Made by a program: the position numbers and the translations under genes. The notes beneath the pieces are model-generated. The model saw only the letters and a program-made list of their open reading frames with translations, did not search any database and had not been told where the DNA came from. A DNA stretch of 64,000 bases from Clostridium_S neuense (GTDB lineage Bacteria; Bacillota; Clostridia; Clostridiales; Clostridiaceae), in assembly GCF_045310695.1 (NCBI RefSeq), contig NZ_JBJIAA010000002.1, positions 1 through 64,000 of the forward strand. Reading direction: 5' to 3'. Below are positions 36,414 to 44,943 of this stretch, in pieces. How positions within the stretch are numbered: position 1 is the first letter of the stretch; every line of letters starts with the position of its first letter.

Positions 36414-37862
36414 CTATTCATTTGATACTTTAGAAAACAAGCCAGATATAAATAATACTATACTCCAAATTCCAACTGTGCAAGTTATTTTATTAAATCC
36501 ATATGGCATAACCGAAGCAATATCAAATCCATAGAAAAAAACATACCAGCTAGCTGCAAAAAGCATCAGCATTATTAATCTTATAATTAATTTAACATAG
36601 GATTTTTTCTTATTTTTTGAAAAGAACACTCTTTTTCCATTTTTTAATTTTACAGCAAAAAACAATATATAAATACCTAGTAAAACCGCTAATCCTACAG
36701 TTGCATACAAAAAATATTCTCTTATTTTTTCATTAGTATAATATTGCTTAGGCATAGTCCCTGTTTCATACTGTTCCCAATAATCAAAAATATCATCTGT
36801 TAAATTCTGACCATTATCACTATTGGTAAATATAATTAGTCCATCCTTCTTTTCTGGTATCATTCCATATTGGGCACGCCATCCTCCCATATTTGCACCA
36901 TTATGCCATATTAAAGTATTGCCATCTGATAACTTATTATAAATAAATCCAAATCCATAATTTGATCTTACTGGTGTAAACATTAGGTCTATGCTTTCAT
37001 TTTTAAGTATATTACGCCCTCTCGTTTCACCATTATTCCCATCCATCATTGCTAAAATAAATTTTGAGAAATCTGGTATTGTACTTTTTAAGCCAGCCGC
37101 TGCTTCCTCTGTAAAATTACAATTGGGTGACGTTTGTCCTAATACAGCATATGCTTTTGACATATTGGGATTGATAATATTATTGCTGTATGTGCTGTGC
37201 TTCATTCCAAAGGGCTTTAATATTTCTTCATACATATATTTATCAAAAGGCTTTTTCGTAACCTCTTCAATTATAAGCTGAAGCAGCGTATAACCTCCGC
37301 CAGAGTACAAATATTCGCTACCAGGCTTAACTATAATTTTTACTCCTTTTGATAAAGATTCCTCTAATGTATCAAGCTTTTTTCCTGGCCTTGTTCCACC
37401 ATATCCATGTACTGATAATCCAGCAGTATGACTTAGTAGTCTTCTTATTGTTACATCGTTTTTGTTGAATTTTGAAGCTGGCAGGTGCCAACGTGTTAAA
37501 TACTTTTCAGCAGGATCATCAAGTTTTATTTTACCTTCCTCAACTAGATGCATAACTCCACATGCAGCCAAAGTTTTTGACACAGAACCTACTTGAAATA
37601 TTGTATTATTATTAACCTCTTTGCCTTTACTTTTATCTGCCATACCATAATTCGAAATATAAACAACTCTTCCATTTTCTATTATTCCAACTGCCGCTCC
37701 TGGGACATTATAACGTTTTAATAATTCTGGTGCCAAGCTATCTAATTTATTCTTAAAGCTTTTTATATTACCTTCTGCCATAGCGGTATTTGCACATAAC
37801 AAATTAAATATTATAACTGAACAAACTACACTAATAATAAAATGTTTTATTTTTTTATTCAT
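36414..37862 (-). CDS. beta-lactamase-fold serine hydrolase with C-terminal membrane helices
   Basis: 482 residues: signal peptide (1-29), class C beta-lactamase/PBP4*-like domain (about 35-370) with the SxxK motif SVSK, the Tyr motif YSGGGY and WHNGAN near the third motif, then three membrane helices. Proteins of this build (FmtA/EstB-like relatives) act as esterases, carboxypeptidases or peptide hydrolases on the outer surface. Start: ATG overlapping the upstream CPBP stop by 4 bases (ATGA), so translated with it. Its place at the end of a CPBP protease cluster suggests an envelope defence role (inference). Confidence 0.85.
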   Translation of the reverse strand: MNKKIKHFIISVVCSVIIFNLLCANTAMAEGNIKSFKNKLDSLAPELLKRYNVPGAAVGIIENGRVVYISNYGMADKSKGKEVNNNTIFQVGSVSKTLAACGVMHLVEEGKIKLDDPAEKYLTRWHLPASKFNKNDVTIRRLLSHTAGLSVHGYGGTRPGKKLDTLEESLSKGVKIIVKPGSEYLYSGGGYTLLQLIIEEVTKKPFDKYMYEEILKPFGMKHSTYSNNIINPNMSKAYAVLGQTSPNCNFTEEAAAGLKSTIPDFSKFILAMMDGNNGETRGRNILKNESIDLMFTPVRSNYGFGFIYNKLSDGNTLIWHNGANMGGWRAQYGMIPEKKDGLIIFTNSDNGQNLTDDIFDYWEQYETGTMPKQYYTNEKIREYFLYATVGLAVLLGIYILFFAVKLKNGKRVFFSKNKKKSYVKLIIRLIMLMLFAASWYVFFYGFDIASVMPYGFNKITCTVGIWSIVLFISGLFSKVSNE

Positions 37863-38659
37863 ATCTCTATCACCCTTTTTGACGTCTTTTTACACATATC
37901 TATCACTATAATAACCATAATTATTATTACTATGATATGTGAAATAGTGCTAGCTTTATTGATTTGGTTCCCAGAAACATTTAATAGCACTCCACAAGTA
38001 TTATCAATTCCATGAATGAAAATTGGAAATAACAAGCTTCCATTTGTTTTATTATAAATCCACGTAATTTCTATGGATAATATTGTAGTCACTAGCATAT
38101 AAACTAAAAAGTTATTATATCCAGTGCCAGAAATAAAAAACATAGGCAGATGCCAAAGTGACCATACTACTCCTACAATTACAGCTGAATAAATTGGATG
38201 AAATTTTTTCTGAAGCCTTGGAAGTAAAAATCCCCTCCAACCAAATTCTTCTTGAAGAGGCCCTCCAAATAATACTATTACTATGAATAGAGCAAAGATG
38301 CCTAAAACACTATCTGTTTTAAAACCTTGAAAACTACTATTAACAAAAACTTTTATATTAAATCCAATAATACTGCATATAAAATAACTTAAAAATAACT
38401 GTGCATTTAAAGTTACTAACGAGAGTAAATAAAAGATAACATTAAATTTCCAATTAATAATCTTCTTTAATAACTGCTTTATTTTTTTCACTCCACCAAA
38501 ATAACCTGTAAAAGCTATACCTATAATGCTTGGCATACTTGCCCCTAATACATGAAGAAATGTATTATAAGCACTGTTTCTATATATTGCTTTACTCAAG
38601 ATTCCTTTAAAAGATAGTAATAAAATTCCCCAACACAAATAGGTCGCTGAAAAAGTCAT
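37859..38659 (-). CDS. CPBP-family membrane protease (CAAX/Abi)
   Basis: 266 residues with about eight membrane helices and the CPBP motifs QEEFGWRGFLL (Glu-Glu-x3-Arg) and WSLWHLPMFF, then a downstream HGIDNT motif. Such proteins cleave peptides in the membrane or give self-immunity to bacteriocins. Start doubtful: the ATG at 38659 has no ribosome binding site and falls inside the first helix. The open frame continues 22 codons upstream (to a TAA) with KEKLISKQVLLFL, typical N-terminal sequence but with TTA where a start codon would be expected. A start-codon mutation is possible. Confidence 0.78.
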   Translation of the reverse strand: MTFSATYLCWGILLLSFKGILSKAIYRNSAYNTFLHVLGASMPSIIGIAFTGYFGGVKKIKQLLKKIINWKFNVIFYLLSLVTLNAQLFLSYFICSIIGFNIKVFVNSSFQGFKTDSVLGIFALFIVIVLFGGPLQEEFGWRGFLLPRLQKKFHPIYSAVIVGVVWSLWHLPMFFISGTGYNNFLVYMLVTTILSIEITWIYNKTNGSLLFPIFIHGIDNTCGVLLNVSGNQINKASTISHIIVIIIMVIIVIDMCKKTSKRVIEI

Positions 38660-38713
38660 AATTAAAAATAATAATACTTGTTTACTTATTAATTTTTCTT
38701 TTAAGTTATGCGT

Positions 38714-39568
38714 TTATTCCACTTCCTTTACCAAGTTTTTTCTTTTAATATATATAGATATAAAAATTATAATTACGATAATCTTTATAATAATCTGCGC
38801 CCATCCATTAACCTTATCAATATAATTAATTCTAAATTTATCATTTAAATTTACTATGAATAGCGATGGATCTTTTTCAGTGCTCCAAAGATCCAAATAA
38901 AAATCCCATGCAAAATGAAGTCCAATAGGCATATACAATGATTTTGTTACTATAAATGTAATTCCAAGTATAATCCCCATGAGAAAAACATTAGTAAGAG
39001 AATTAATATCTTGATAACGGGTAATATGAAATGCTGTAAATACAATAGAACTTACTATTAAAGCAAAAATTTTGCCTTTCCACATAGCTAAATAATTAAG
39101 CAAAATTCCTCTACAAAATATTTCCTCACAAATTCCTGCAAAAATCGCAACTAAAAAAACTAAAAATACAGACCAAAGCACCTTATTTACTGCTGCAAAT
39201 TGAAAACCAAAACCCTTAATACTTATAATTCTAGTAACCATTAAAGTCACTACCAAAGTTGTAATCATAAGTAGTGAAATTCCCATACCTTTAAAAAAAT
39301 TGCTTAAACTATTTCCTTCAAATTTCATAGAAATAAGTTCCAAATTAAATTTTCCACCACTGTTTATTTTAACTACTAAACAAGGTACAATCGTAACTAT
39401 TATCTCTATAATTAAAGTATTTACTGTCCCATTGTTAAACAATTCGAGTTTTGTTTTACTCATAAGTAAAGTAAAACCTCCAAATATACCTGCAGCAATT
39501 ATGGTTAAAATAAGCGCCATAATTGCAATTTTTAAATTTTTATCTAGTTTCCTTAAGCTCATAGTCAT
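38714..39568 (-). CDS. CPBP-family membrane protease
   Basis: 284 residues, eight predicted helices, with AGICEEIFCRGILL (EExxxR) and AFHITRY, then HFAWDF, the three CPBP motifs with Glu, Arg and His active-site residues. Belongs to a different subgroup from the 37859 and 40561 proteins. Close paralogue of the interrupted gene just upstream, whose 3' end it overlaps by 29 bases. Start: AAGGAGGGG a few bases before ATG 39568; a second ATG two codons on is also possible. Confidence 0.82.
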   Translation of the reverse strand: MTMSLRKLDKNLKIAIMALILTIIAAGIFGGFTLLMSKTKLELFNNGTVNTLIIEIIVTIVPCLVVKINSGGKFNLELISMKFEGNSLSNFFKGMGISLLMITTLVVTLMVTRIISIKGFGFQFAAVNKVLWSVFLVFLVAIFAGICEEIFCRGILLNYLAMWKGKIFALIVSSIVFTAFHITRYQDINSLTNVFLMGIILGITFIVTKSLYMPIGLHFAWDFYLDLWSTEKDPSLFIVNLNDKFRINYIDKVNGWAQIIIKIIVIIIFISIYIKRKNLVKEVE

Positions 39569-40376
39569 TTCCCCTCCTTATCTTTCTTACCCCAAAAATC
39601 AACATAAAAATAAAAAACATTATAATAGATTGTGCACAAATAAAATTTTTTTCAAAGTTATAAGAGTTTAATTTATCACTTAAATTTATTATGAAAAAAT
39701 TTGGTTCATTAAGACTTACTAAATTAGTAAAAAAGTCCACTGCAAAGTGAATTCCAATTCCCAAGCACAAAGAATTAGTATATATAAAACTGCACCCTAG
39801 AACAACTGCCATTATAAAAACACCAGTTAATACTAAAAAATCGTGATATCTACCTGTATGAAATATAGTAAAAATAACAGAACTCACTATAAGTGCTAAT
39901 AAATTACCTTTAGCTTTAGAAAAATAATTTAATAAAACTCCTCTAAAAAAAATCTCCTCGCAAATTCCTGCAAAAATTGCTATAAGAAAAACATTAAATA
40001 CACTCTTTATAACTTCACTTCCTGCGTAAAATCCAAAGCCTAAGCCTTTAAATCTTATAAATTTCATTTTCCAAAGGATTAAATATAAAACTATAACGTC
40101 TGCAAAGCCAATTATCATTCCCAAAAATATATTCTTAACTTGTCCATGAAACGTTATTCCTATAAGGCTTAAATGGAACTTTTGATTACTAAATTTCTTT
40201 ACAACCAAGCAAGGAATAACCATAATTACAATTTCTAAAATAGCATTTGAAAGTGTAGGATTATTTAATATACTTAAATCTTGACTGCAAAAAAAATTAA
40301 TTATAATCTGCTCTAAAATTATTCATATAATAACTGCAATTAAAGAAATTGAAGCTACTTTAATATTTTTATTCAT
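39540..40376 (-). pseudogene. CPBP-family protease gene with an internal stop
   Basis: From ATG 40376 the frame reads MNKNIKVASISLIAVII and then meets TGA (40325-40323) as codon 18, after which it continues open for the rest of a CPBP protein aligned along its whole length with the gene at 38714. A single base change (GGA to TGA) explains the stop. The region from ATG 40223 onward (227 residues) retains IFAGICEEIFFRGVLL, TIFHTGRY and HFAVDF, so an N-terminally shortened protein might still be made, though no good ribosome binding site is seen there. Confidence 0.72.
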
Positions 40377-40467
40377 TCTATACGTCACCTCGCTGTATTT
40401 AAGTACTATTTATGTAGTACACTTGTTTTTTAATTTTCCTTCTTTAATAATAATATCTAAAACATAA

Positions 40468-40516
40468 GTAATAAAAAAGTTACCACAGTCACAATTTATA
40501 TGACTTGTAGTAACTT
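40468..40516 (-). terminator. repeated terminator, family C copy C1
   Basis: Minus strand: AAGTTACTACAAGTCA pairs with TGACTGTGGTAACTT, followed by a T-rich tail (TTTTTTATTAC). Near-identical copies occur at 41561, 43405 and 46826. C1 lies 45 bases after the CPBP gene at 40561. Confidence 0.82.
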
Positions 40517-40626
40517 TATTAGTGGCTTATTTATTCTTATAGCTTAATATAACGTTGTCCTTACTTATTTTCACCAATCACCACAATGTCACCATTATCA
40601 ACTGTAACCCTTCCATATTTGCTATT
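40517..40626 (-). pseudogene. fused remnants of a HEPN and an MNT gene at the end of a CPBP gene
   Basis: At the DNA level 40517-40573 matches the 3' end of the HEPN gene (41610-41665), and 40570-40626 matches an internal piece of the MNT gene (42188-42242). The two fragments join at a shared ATTTTC, and the MNT fragment joins the CPBP gene at a shared ATTTGCT. The MNT fragment is in frame with the CPBP gene and codes for its last 17-18 residues (YGRVTVDNGDIVVIGENK; compare YARLAVDSDNIIVIDENR in MNT). Confidence 0.78.
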
Positions 40627-41406
40627 CTTAAACATATCTCTTACAACAAAAATCATAATTACTACTTGTACAATAGAAAACTTATAAATATTTGTAATGG
40701 CAAATGCCTCTGCTCCAACTAAAAGACCAAGCCAAGTCATATTAATGCACGTATGAAACAATATAGGAAAAATCAAACTTCCATTTGTTCTATTAAATAT
40801 CCATGTAATTATTATTGTATTGATGATTCCTACCATTATAAATACAAAAAACGGGATTCCATATTGACATGTACCAGCAATAAAAAATAAAGGCAAATGC
40901 CAGCATGACCATATGATGCCAAGTACTATACTTGAATAAAACGGATTTAACCTTTTTTGAAGCCTTGGAAGCAGAAAACCTCTCCATCCAATTTCCTCGC
41001 CCAAAGGACCTCCCAAAAGTAAAGTATATATAAACCCACCTAGAATGTAATATGGTTTGGTATTAATAAAAGTAACTTTACCCTTGCTGCCAAAAAATTT
41101 GCATATTAAATAGAAAATATAAATTGATGCTATCCAATAAAAAACTGCAATTATATAATATATTAAATTATATCTCCACTTAGTTAGCCTAGTAAGTAAT
41201 GCCTTTAATCCTTTCTTTTTGTATAAAAAACCTGTAAGAATTATTGACATAATGCCTGGCCCAAACGCACCCAAAGTATTTATTATCTCTAGCATAGCCC
41301 AATTTTTAGATGAAATATATAGCATTACCCATATAGTCCAGCTAAATAAAAAGGTTAAAAATATAAATGATAATATCTCATGATTTTTAATATATCTTTT
41401 AATCAT
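40561..41406 (-). CDS. CPBP-family membrane protease fused to a piece of MNT antitoxin
   Basis: 281 residues, eight helices, motifs GEEIGWRGFLLPRL and CWHLPLFF plus HTCINM. Very similar to the protein encoded at 42522 over about 260 residues, so one is a duplicate. It differs at the C-terminus: after FKNSK it carries an 18-residue tail homologous to residues of the MNT protein encoded at 42059, acquired by deletion between tandem units. Start: ATG 41406, GGAGGGGAG about 12 bases upstream. Terminator C1 follows. Confidence 0.85.
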   Translation of the reverse strand: MIKRYIKNHEILSFIFLTFLFSWTIWVMLYISSKNWAMLEIINTLGAFGPGIMSIILTGFLYKKKGLKALLTRLTKWRYNLIYYIIAVFYWIASIYIFYLICKFFGSKGKVTFINTKPYYILGGFIYTLLLGGPLGEEIGWRGFLLPRLQKRLNPFYSSIVLGIIWSCWHLPLFFIAGTCQYGIPFFVFIMVGIINTIIITWIFNRTNGSLIFPILFHTCINMTWLGLLVGAEAFAITNIYKFSIVQVVIMIFVVRDMFKNSKYGRVTVDNGDIVVIGENK

Positions 41407-41560
41407 ACTTTTCTTTTACTCCCCTCCAAAATATCCATAGAGTTACCGGCTCAACTATTAAATTATACATACCTCATAATGCCCAAAACATGGCATTTTC
41501 AAACATGCATAACTTAAGTTTCGATACGGTAACTCTTTAATAACTTTAATAGAATTTTGA

Positions 41561-41609
41561 GTAATAAAAAAGTTACCACAGTCACAATTTATATGACTTG
41601 TAGTAACTT
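41561..41609 (-). terminator. repeated terminator, family C copy C2
   Basis: Identical in its stem to C1 and placed 10 bases after the HEPN gene stop codon. The 23 bases beside it (TTAATAACTTTAATAGAATT...) are also shared with C3, marking the boundary of a duplicated unit. Confidence 0.82.
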
Positions 41610-41619
41610 AATTATTAGC

Positions 41620-42075
41620 TCATTTATTCTTATAGGTTAATATAACATTATCCTTACTATTTTCTAAAAATATGTCCAAGTATAAAACTCTTGAATAGCA
41701 AAATTCTTCAATTTGTTTTTCACTTATTTCTCTCTTATAATAGTCATGAGTATATCTATTTCTAAGCCTTACGCAATCATAAAGATAATTTTTTAAAGTT
41801 TCATCAAAAAAATTCATTTCATGCGCCTTTTGTATTAACTCAATAGATGAATTACTTGCACTTACTTTTCCATCATTAATTACAATATAACTTTCACACA
41901 TATCGATAATATATTCGCAAAAATCTTGAAAGAAAGCAAATATAGCTCTCTTTATTATTCTATCATTATTTTCTCTATACTTTAACAAGGCACTTTTTAA
42001 ATCTTCTAGAGTCTCACTTGCACTTTTATATTTATCATAAAATTTTTCCTTTTTATATTTATAATATGGACTCAT
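41620..42075 (-). CDS. hepT: HEPN-domain toxin (HepT-like)
   Basis: 151 residues, all-helical, with the HEPN catalytic motif R105-x4-H110-x-Y112 (in RNRYTHDYY). HepT toxins are RNases of the MNT-HEPN toxin-antitoxin family; the Tyr of this motif is the residue AMPylated by the MNT partner in studied examples. Start: ATG 42075 with GGAGG 9 bases upstream, overlapping the MNT gene by 17 bases. Terminator C2 follows. The symbol is by family. Confidence 0.8.
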   Translation of the reverse strand: MSPYYKYKKEKFYDKYKSASETLEDLKSALLKYRENNDRIIKRAIFAFFQDFCEYIIDMCESYIVINDGKVSASNSSIELIQKAHEMNFFDETLKNYLYDCVRLRNRYTHDYYKREISEKQIEEFCYSRVLYLDIFLENSKDNVILTYKNK

Positions 42076-42490
42076 CTATAATACCTCCAAAATAAGTGTA
42101 CTGCTCATCTATTTTTAAAGTTCTTTCAAATTCTCTATTATTCCTTGCAAATTTCAATACATAATGTTGAAAATCAAACCATCTATTTTCGTCAATTACT
42201 ATAATGTTATCACTATCAACTGCAAGTCTTGCATATTTGCTAGCAAACTCTTTAAATAATATAAATGTTAAATGTATATTATCATATTTGTATTCTTCAC
42301 AAAATATTGGCAGTATAGCATCCTCTAAATTTAAAGTGCCCATATAAGATACATTTGGTTCAACTACAACAGCCAAATCTATATCACTTTTTCCATCAAT
42401 AAAATATTCTGTGCCAAAACTTCCGAACTGTGATATTGCAACAATTCCTTTTATCTTTTTTAATTTAAGAGCAGCTTGTGTCACATTCAT
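42059..42490 (-). CDS. mntA: MNT-type nucleotidyltransferase antitoxin (MntA-like)
   Basis: 143 residues, minimal nucleotidyltransferase fold with G23-S24 in QFGSFG and the metal-binding pair D36-x-D38 (SDIDLAV). Antitoxins of this family neutralise HEPN toxins by adding AMP to the RX4HXY Tyr, which is present in the partner. Start: ATG 42490 with GAGGAGAG upstream. It lies between the CPBP gene at 42522 and the HEPN gene; a fragment of a second copy is fused to the CPBP gene at 40561. Confidence 0.82.
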   Translation of the reverse strand: MNVTQAALKLKKIKGIVAISQFGSFGTEYFIDGKSDIDLAVVVEPNVSYMGTLNLEDAILPIFCEEYKYDNIHLTFILFKEFASKYARLAVDSDNIIVIDENRWFDFQHYVLKFARNNREFERTLKIDEQYTYFGGIIDESIL

Positions 42491-42521
42491 ATAAGCACTC
42501 TCCTCACATATATTAAATTGT

Positions 42522-43349
42522 CTATTTATATATTATATCAAATTTGCTCTGTTTAAACATATCTCTTACAACAAAAATCATAATTATTATTTGTACAATA
42601 GAAAACTTATAAATATTTGCAATCGCAAAGTTATATGATCCAGCTAAAAGGCCAGCAGCTATATTATTGCAGGTATGAAACAATATAGGAAAAATCAAGC
42701 TTCCATTTGTTCTATTAAATATCCAGGTAATTATTATTGTATTAATAATTGTTGTCATTATAAATAAAAGAAATGGAACTCCATATTGATCTGTACCAGC
42801 AATAAAAAATAAAGGCAGATGCCAGCATGACCATATGATGCCAAGTACTATACTTGAATAAAATGGATTTAACTTTTTTTGAAGTCTTGGCAGCAGAAAA
42901 CCTCTCCATCCAATTTCCTCTCCCAAAGGACCTCCCAAAAGTAAAGTAATCATAAAACCTTCTAGAATATAGTATGTTTTTACATTAGTAAAAGTAATTT
43001 CACCCTTGCTGCCAAAAAATTTGCATATTAAATAAGAAATATAAAGTGATGCTATCCAATAAAAAACTGCAATTAAATAATATATTAAATTATATCTCCA
43101 CTTAGTTAGCCTAGTAAGTAATGCCTTTAATCCTTTCTTTTTGTATAAAAAACCAGTAAGAATTATTGACATACTACTTGGTGCAAACGCACCTAAACAA
43201 ATAAAAATACTCATGTGGCTTTTATAAATAACATTATTAACAATATCTATAGATGAACAATATAATATTCCCCATATAATCCAGCTAAATAAAAAGGTTA
43301 AAAATATAAATGATATGATTTCATGATTTTTAATATAGCCTTTAATCAT
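42522..43349 (-). CDS. CPBP-family membrane protease
   Basis: 275 residues, eight helices, motifs GEEIGWRGFLLPRL, CWHLPLFF and HTCNNI. A duplicate of the gene at 40561, with a normal short C-terminus (KQSKFDIIYK). First gene of the CPBP-MNT-HEPN unit ending at terminator C2; the gap to the MNT start is 31 bases, so the three are probably one transcript. Start: ATG 43349 with GAGAGGAG upstream. CPBP proteins next to bacteriocin loci confer immunity; pairing with a toxin-antitoxin system is unusual. Confidence 0.85.
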   Translation of the reverse strand: MIKGYIKNHEIISFIFLTFLFSWIIWGILYCSSIDIVNNVIYKSHMSIFICLGAFAPSSMSIILTGFLYKKKGLKALLTRLTKWRYNLIYYLIAVFYWIASLYISYLICKFFGSKGEITFTNVKTYYILEGFMITLLLGGPLGEEIGWRGFLLPRLQKKLNPFYSSIVLGIIWSCWHLPLFFIAGTDQYGVPFLLFIMTTIINTIIITWIFNRTNGSLIFPILFHTCNNIAAGLLAGSYNFAIANIYKFSIVQIIIMIFVVRDMFKQSKFDIIYK

Positions 43350-43404
43350 ATTTTTCTTCTACTCCTCTCCCAAATGTCTATTAATAACTTTAATAGAATT
43401 TTGA

Positions 43405-43452
43405 GTAATAAAAAAGTTACCACAGTCACAATTTATATGACTTACGGTAACT
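43405..43452 (-). terminator. repeated terminator, family C copy C3
   Basis: Same hairpin as C1 and C2 with a few changes in one arm. It is separated from the nearest upstream gene (permease ending at 43822) by repeat A4, which looks inserted between that gene and its terminator. Confidence 0.78.
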
Positions 43453-43491
43453 ACATTTTATGGGATATGAGAAGAATACCCATATTTCTTA

Positions 43492-43827
43492 CTATAGATG
43501 GACAACTTAGAAGATTTAAATTCATATTGTTAAATTATGGTTTAACTTAGAGCACAACTGACAGAGTACAGAGCACAGTGAATGTGGATTTGCCTTTCGC
43601 TACTCTCAGGTAAATCTTAGAACTTATTAGTATCAGATCGCTGAATATCATATTGTAAGCCATGCGCGAGCATTAAGTTTTAGATTTTTCGAAGCATAGC
43701 GGAGAAAAATCATCCTTCACTGTACTCTGTCAATTGTACTCTGTGCTCTACAGTAAAATATTAGTTTTGTAGTATAAATTCGGTGTTAGCCATTTCAAAC
43801 TTTCAACTTGTCTGTCTATAATTATAG
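43492..43827 (+). repeat. dispersed repeat family A, copy A4
   Basis: A 336-bp copy with terminal inverted repeats (TATAGATGGACAACTT at left; AAGTTG...TCTGTCTATA complement at right) and inner arms built of GAGTACAGAGCACAG words that pair with TGTACTCTGTGCTC on the other side. The apical hairpin is ATGC-GCGA-GCAT, a completely different but paired version of the GCGC stem in the other copies, with a GNRA-type loop. It overlaps the last codon of the permease gene ending at 43822. Confidence 0.85.
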
Positions 43828-44943
43828 TTTCATTTTTTTATATAACTTATTCCCAATGACAAATAATAGCAAAACCTCTACTATAAAAATACATATTAGA
43901 ATTATGGAAGTATTAAAAACGTATGTGAGCTTGAAAGGTACAGAATATTCTCCTTTAGGTCCCCATAAGGTTATATTTAAAATATTAGCTATAAAAAATG
44001 CGATCAAATTTCCAGCTCCAAAGGAAAGTATGTTAAGTGTAGCATTTTCTTTTAATATTTTTTTATACAACTTGTTTTTCGTATATCCAATTAAATTTAA
44101 AATAACAAACTCTTTTTTCCTACTTAAAAGTATAACGTAATTTATATGCATAATTGAAATACATAAAACAAAAATTATCAATCCATCTAGAGCAGCTTCA
44201 ACAATATTTATATTTTTATAAGCTTCATCCGTCTGACTTTTTAAAAGTCTATAGTCAAAATACTTTATATTTTTGTCCTTAATATTACTAAATATTTTTT
44301 CAACCTCATTTTGTTTATCACTTTTCAAGGCTGCTATAATGTTATGCTTTAAAGCTTCATTTCTACTGATTTTTATGTGGTTAGATATAAGCATAAAACT
44401 GCTGGATCCATCCATTATTCCAACAACCTTATAATCATTATCAAGGCTAATATTTAGTTTTTCGTCATTGCCTATATACGCTCCAATATCTATTTTATTT
44501 TGTTTTGCAAAATTTTTAGGAATAACTATTTCATTACTATTTTCTCTAGGAAGCCTTCCACTTATAAGCCTCATATTAAATAGATTAATAATATCTTTAA
44601 GGTCTTCTTGAAACACATTAAAAACATTTCCATCGCTGGTTGTGAGCATAGAGTTATATTGAAATCCCTCCTCCGCACTTACTAAAGGTATTATTTTCCT
44701 AACATCTTTATTGCTTTTTAAAGAATTAAGCGCCTCAAGTGGAATTTCCTTCTTATGATTAGTTTTTACAATAAATGCATTCTTAACTATATTTATTCCA
44801 TAAGAATTTGTGCTATATATACTGCTGTAAAATACAACCGAAATTAAATATATAAAACAAGTGCTTAATACAACACAAATAAACTGTACTAAAACTTTTT
44901 TTGCATTATTTTTTAAATAATTTATAGTTCCAAGAGGCTTCAT
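43822..44943 (-). CDS. FtsX/MacB-type ABC permease (second of the set)
   Basis: 373 residues: N-terminal helix (about 15-35), external MacB-like domain (about 45-240), then three helices at 245-270, 300-325 and 340-365. The start codon overlaps the ATPase stop (TAATG), with GGAGAGGAGG upstream. A paralogue of the permease at 45638, so the transporter is probably a heterodimer of two half-size permeases. The stop codon lies in the end of repeat A4. Confidence 0.85.
   Translation of the reverse strand: MKPLGTINYLKNNAKKVLVQFICVVLSTCFIYLISVVFYSSIYSTNSYGINIVKNAFIVKTNHKKEIPLEALNSLKSNKDVRKIIPLVSAEEGFQYNSMLTTSDGNVFNVFQEDLKDIINLFNMRLISGRLPRENSNEIVIPKNFAKQNKIDIGAYIGNDEKLNISLDNDYKVVGIMDGSSSFMLISNHIKISRNEALKHNIIAALKSDKQNEVEKIFSNIKDKNIKYFDYRLLKSQTDEAYKNINIVEAALDGLIIFVLCISIMHINYVILLSRKKEFVILNLIGYTKNKLYKKILKENATLNILSFGAGNLIAFFIANILNITLWGPKGEYSVPFKLTYVFNTSIILICIFIVEVLLLFVIGNKLYKKMKL

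Noticed and set aside
40323..40325. TGA as a selenocysteine codon in the interrupted CPBP gene
   Set aside because: No Cys or Sec is expected at this place in the paralogue, and no SECIS-like structure follows; a nonsense mutation is simpler.
10091..43827. Families A and B as remnants of ordinary insertion sequences
   Set aside because: No transposase-like reading frame or fragment was seen in any copy; the structure is hairpins and palindromes only.
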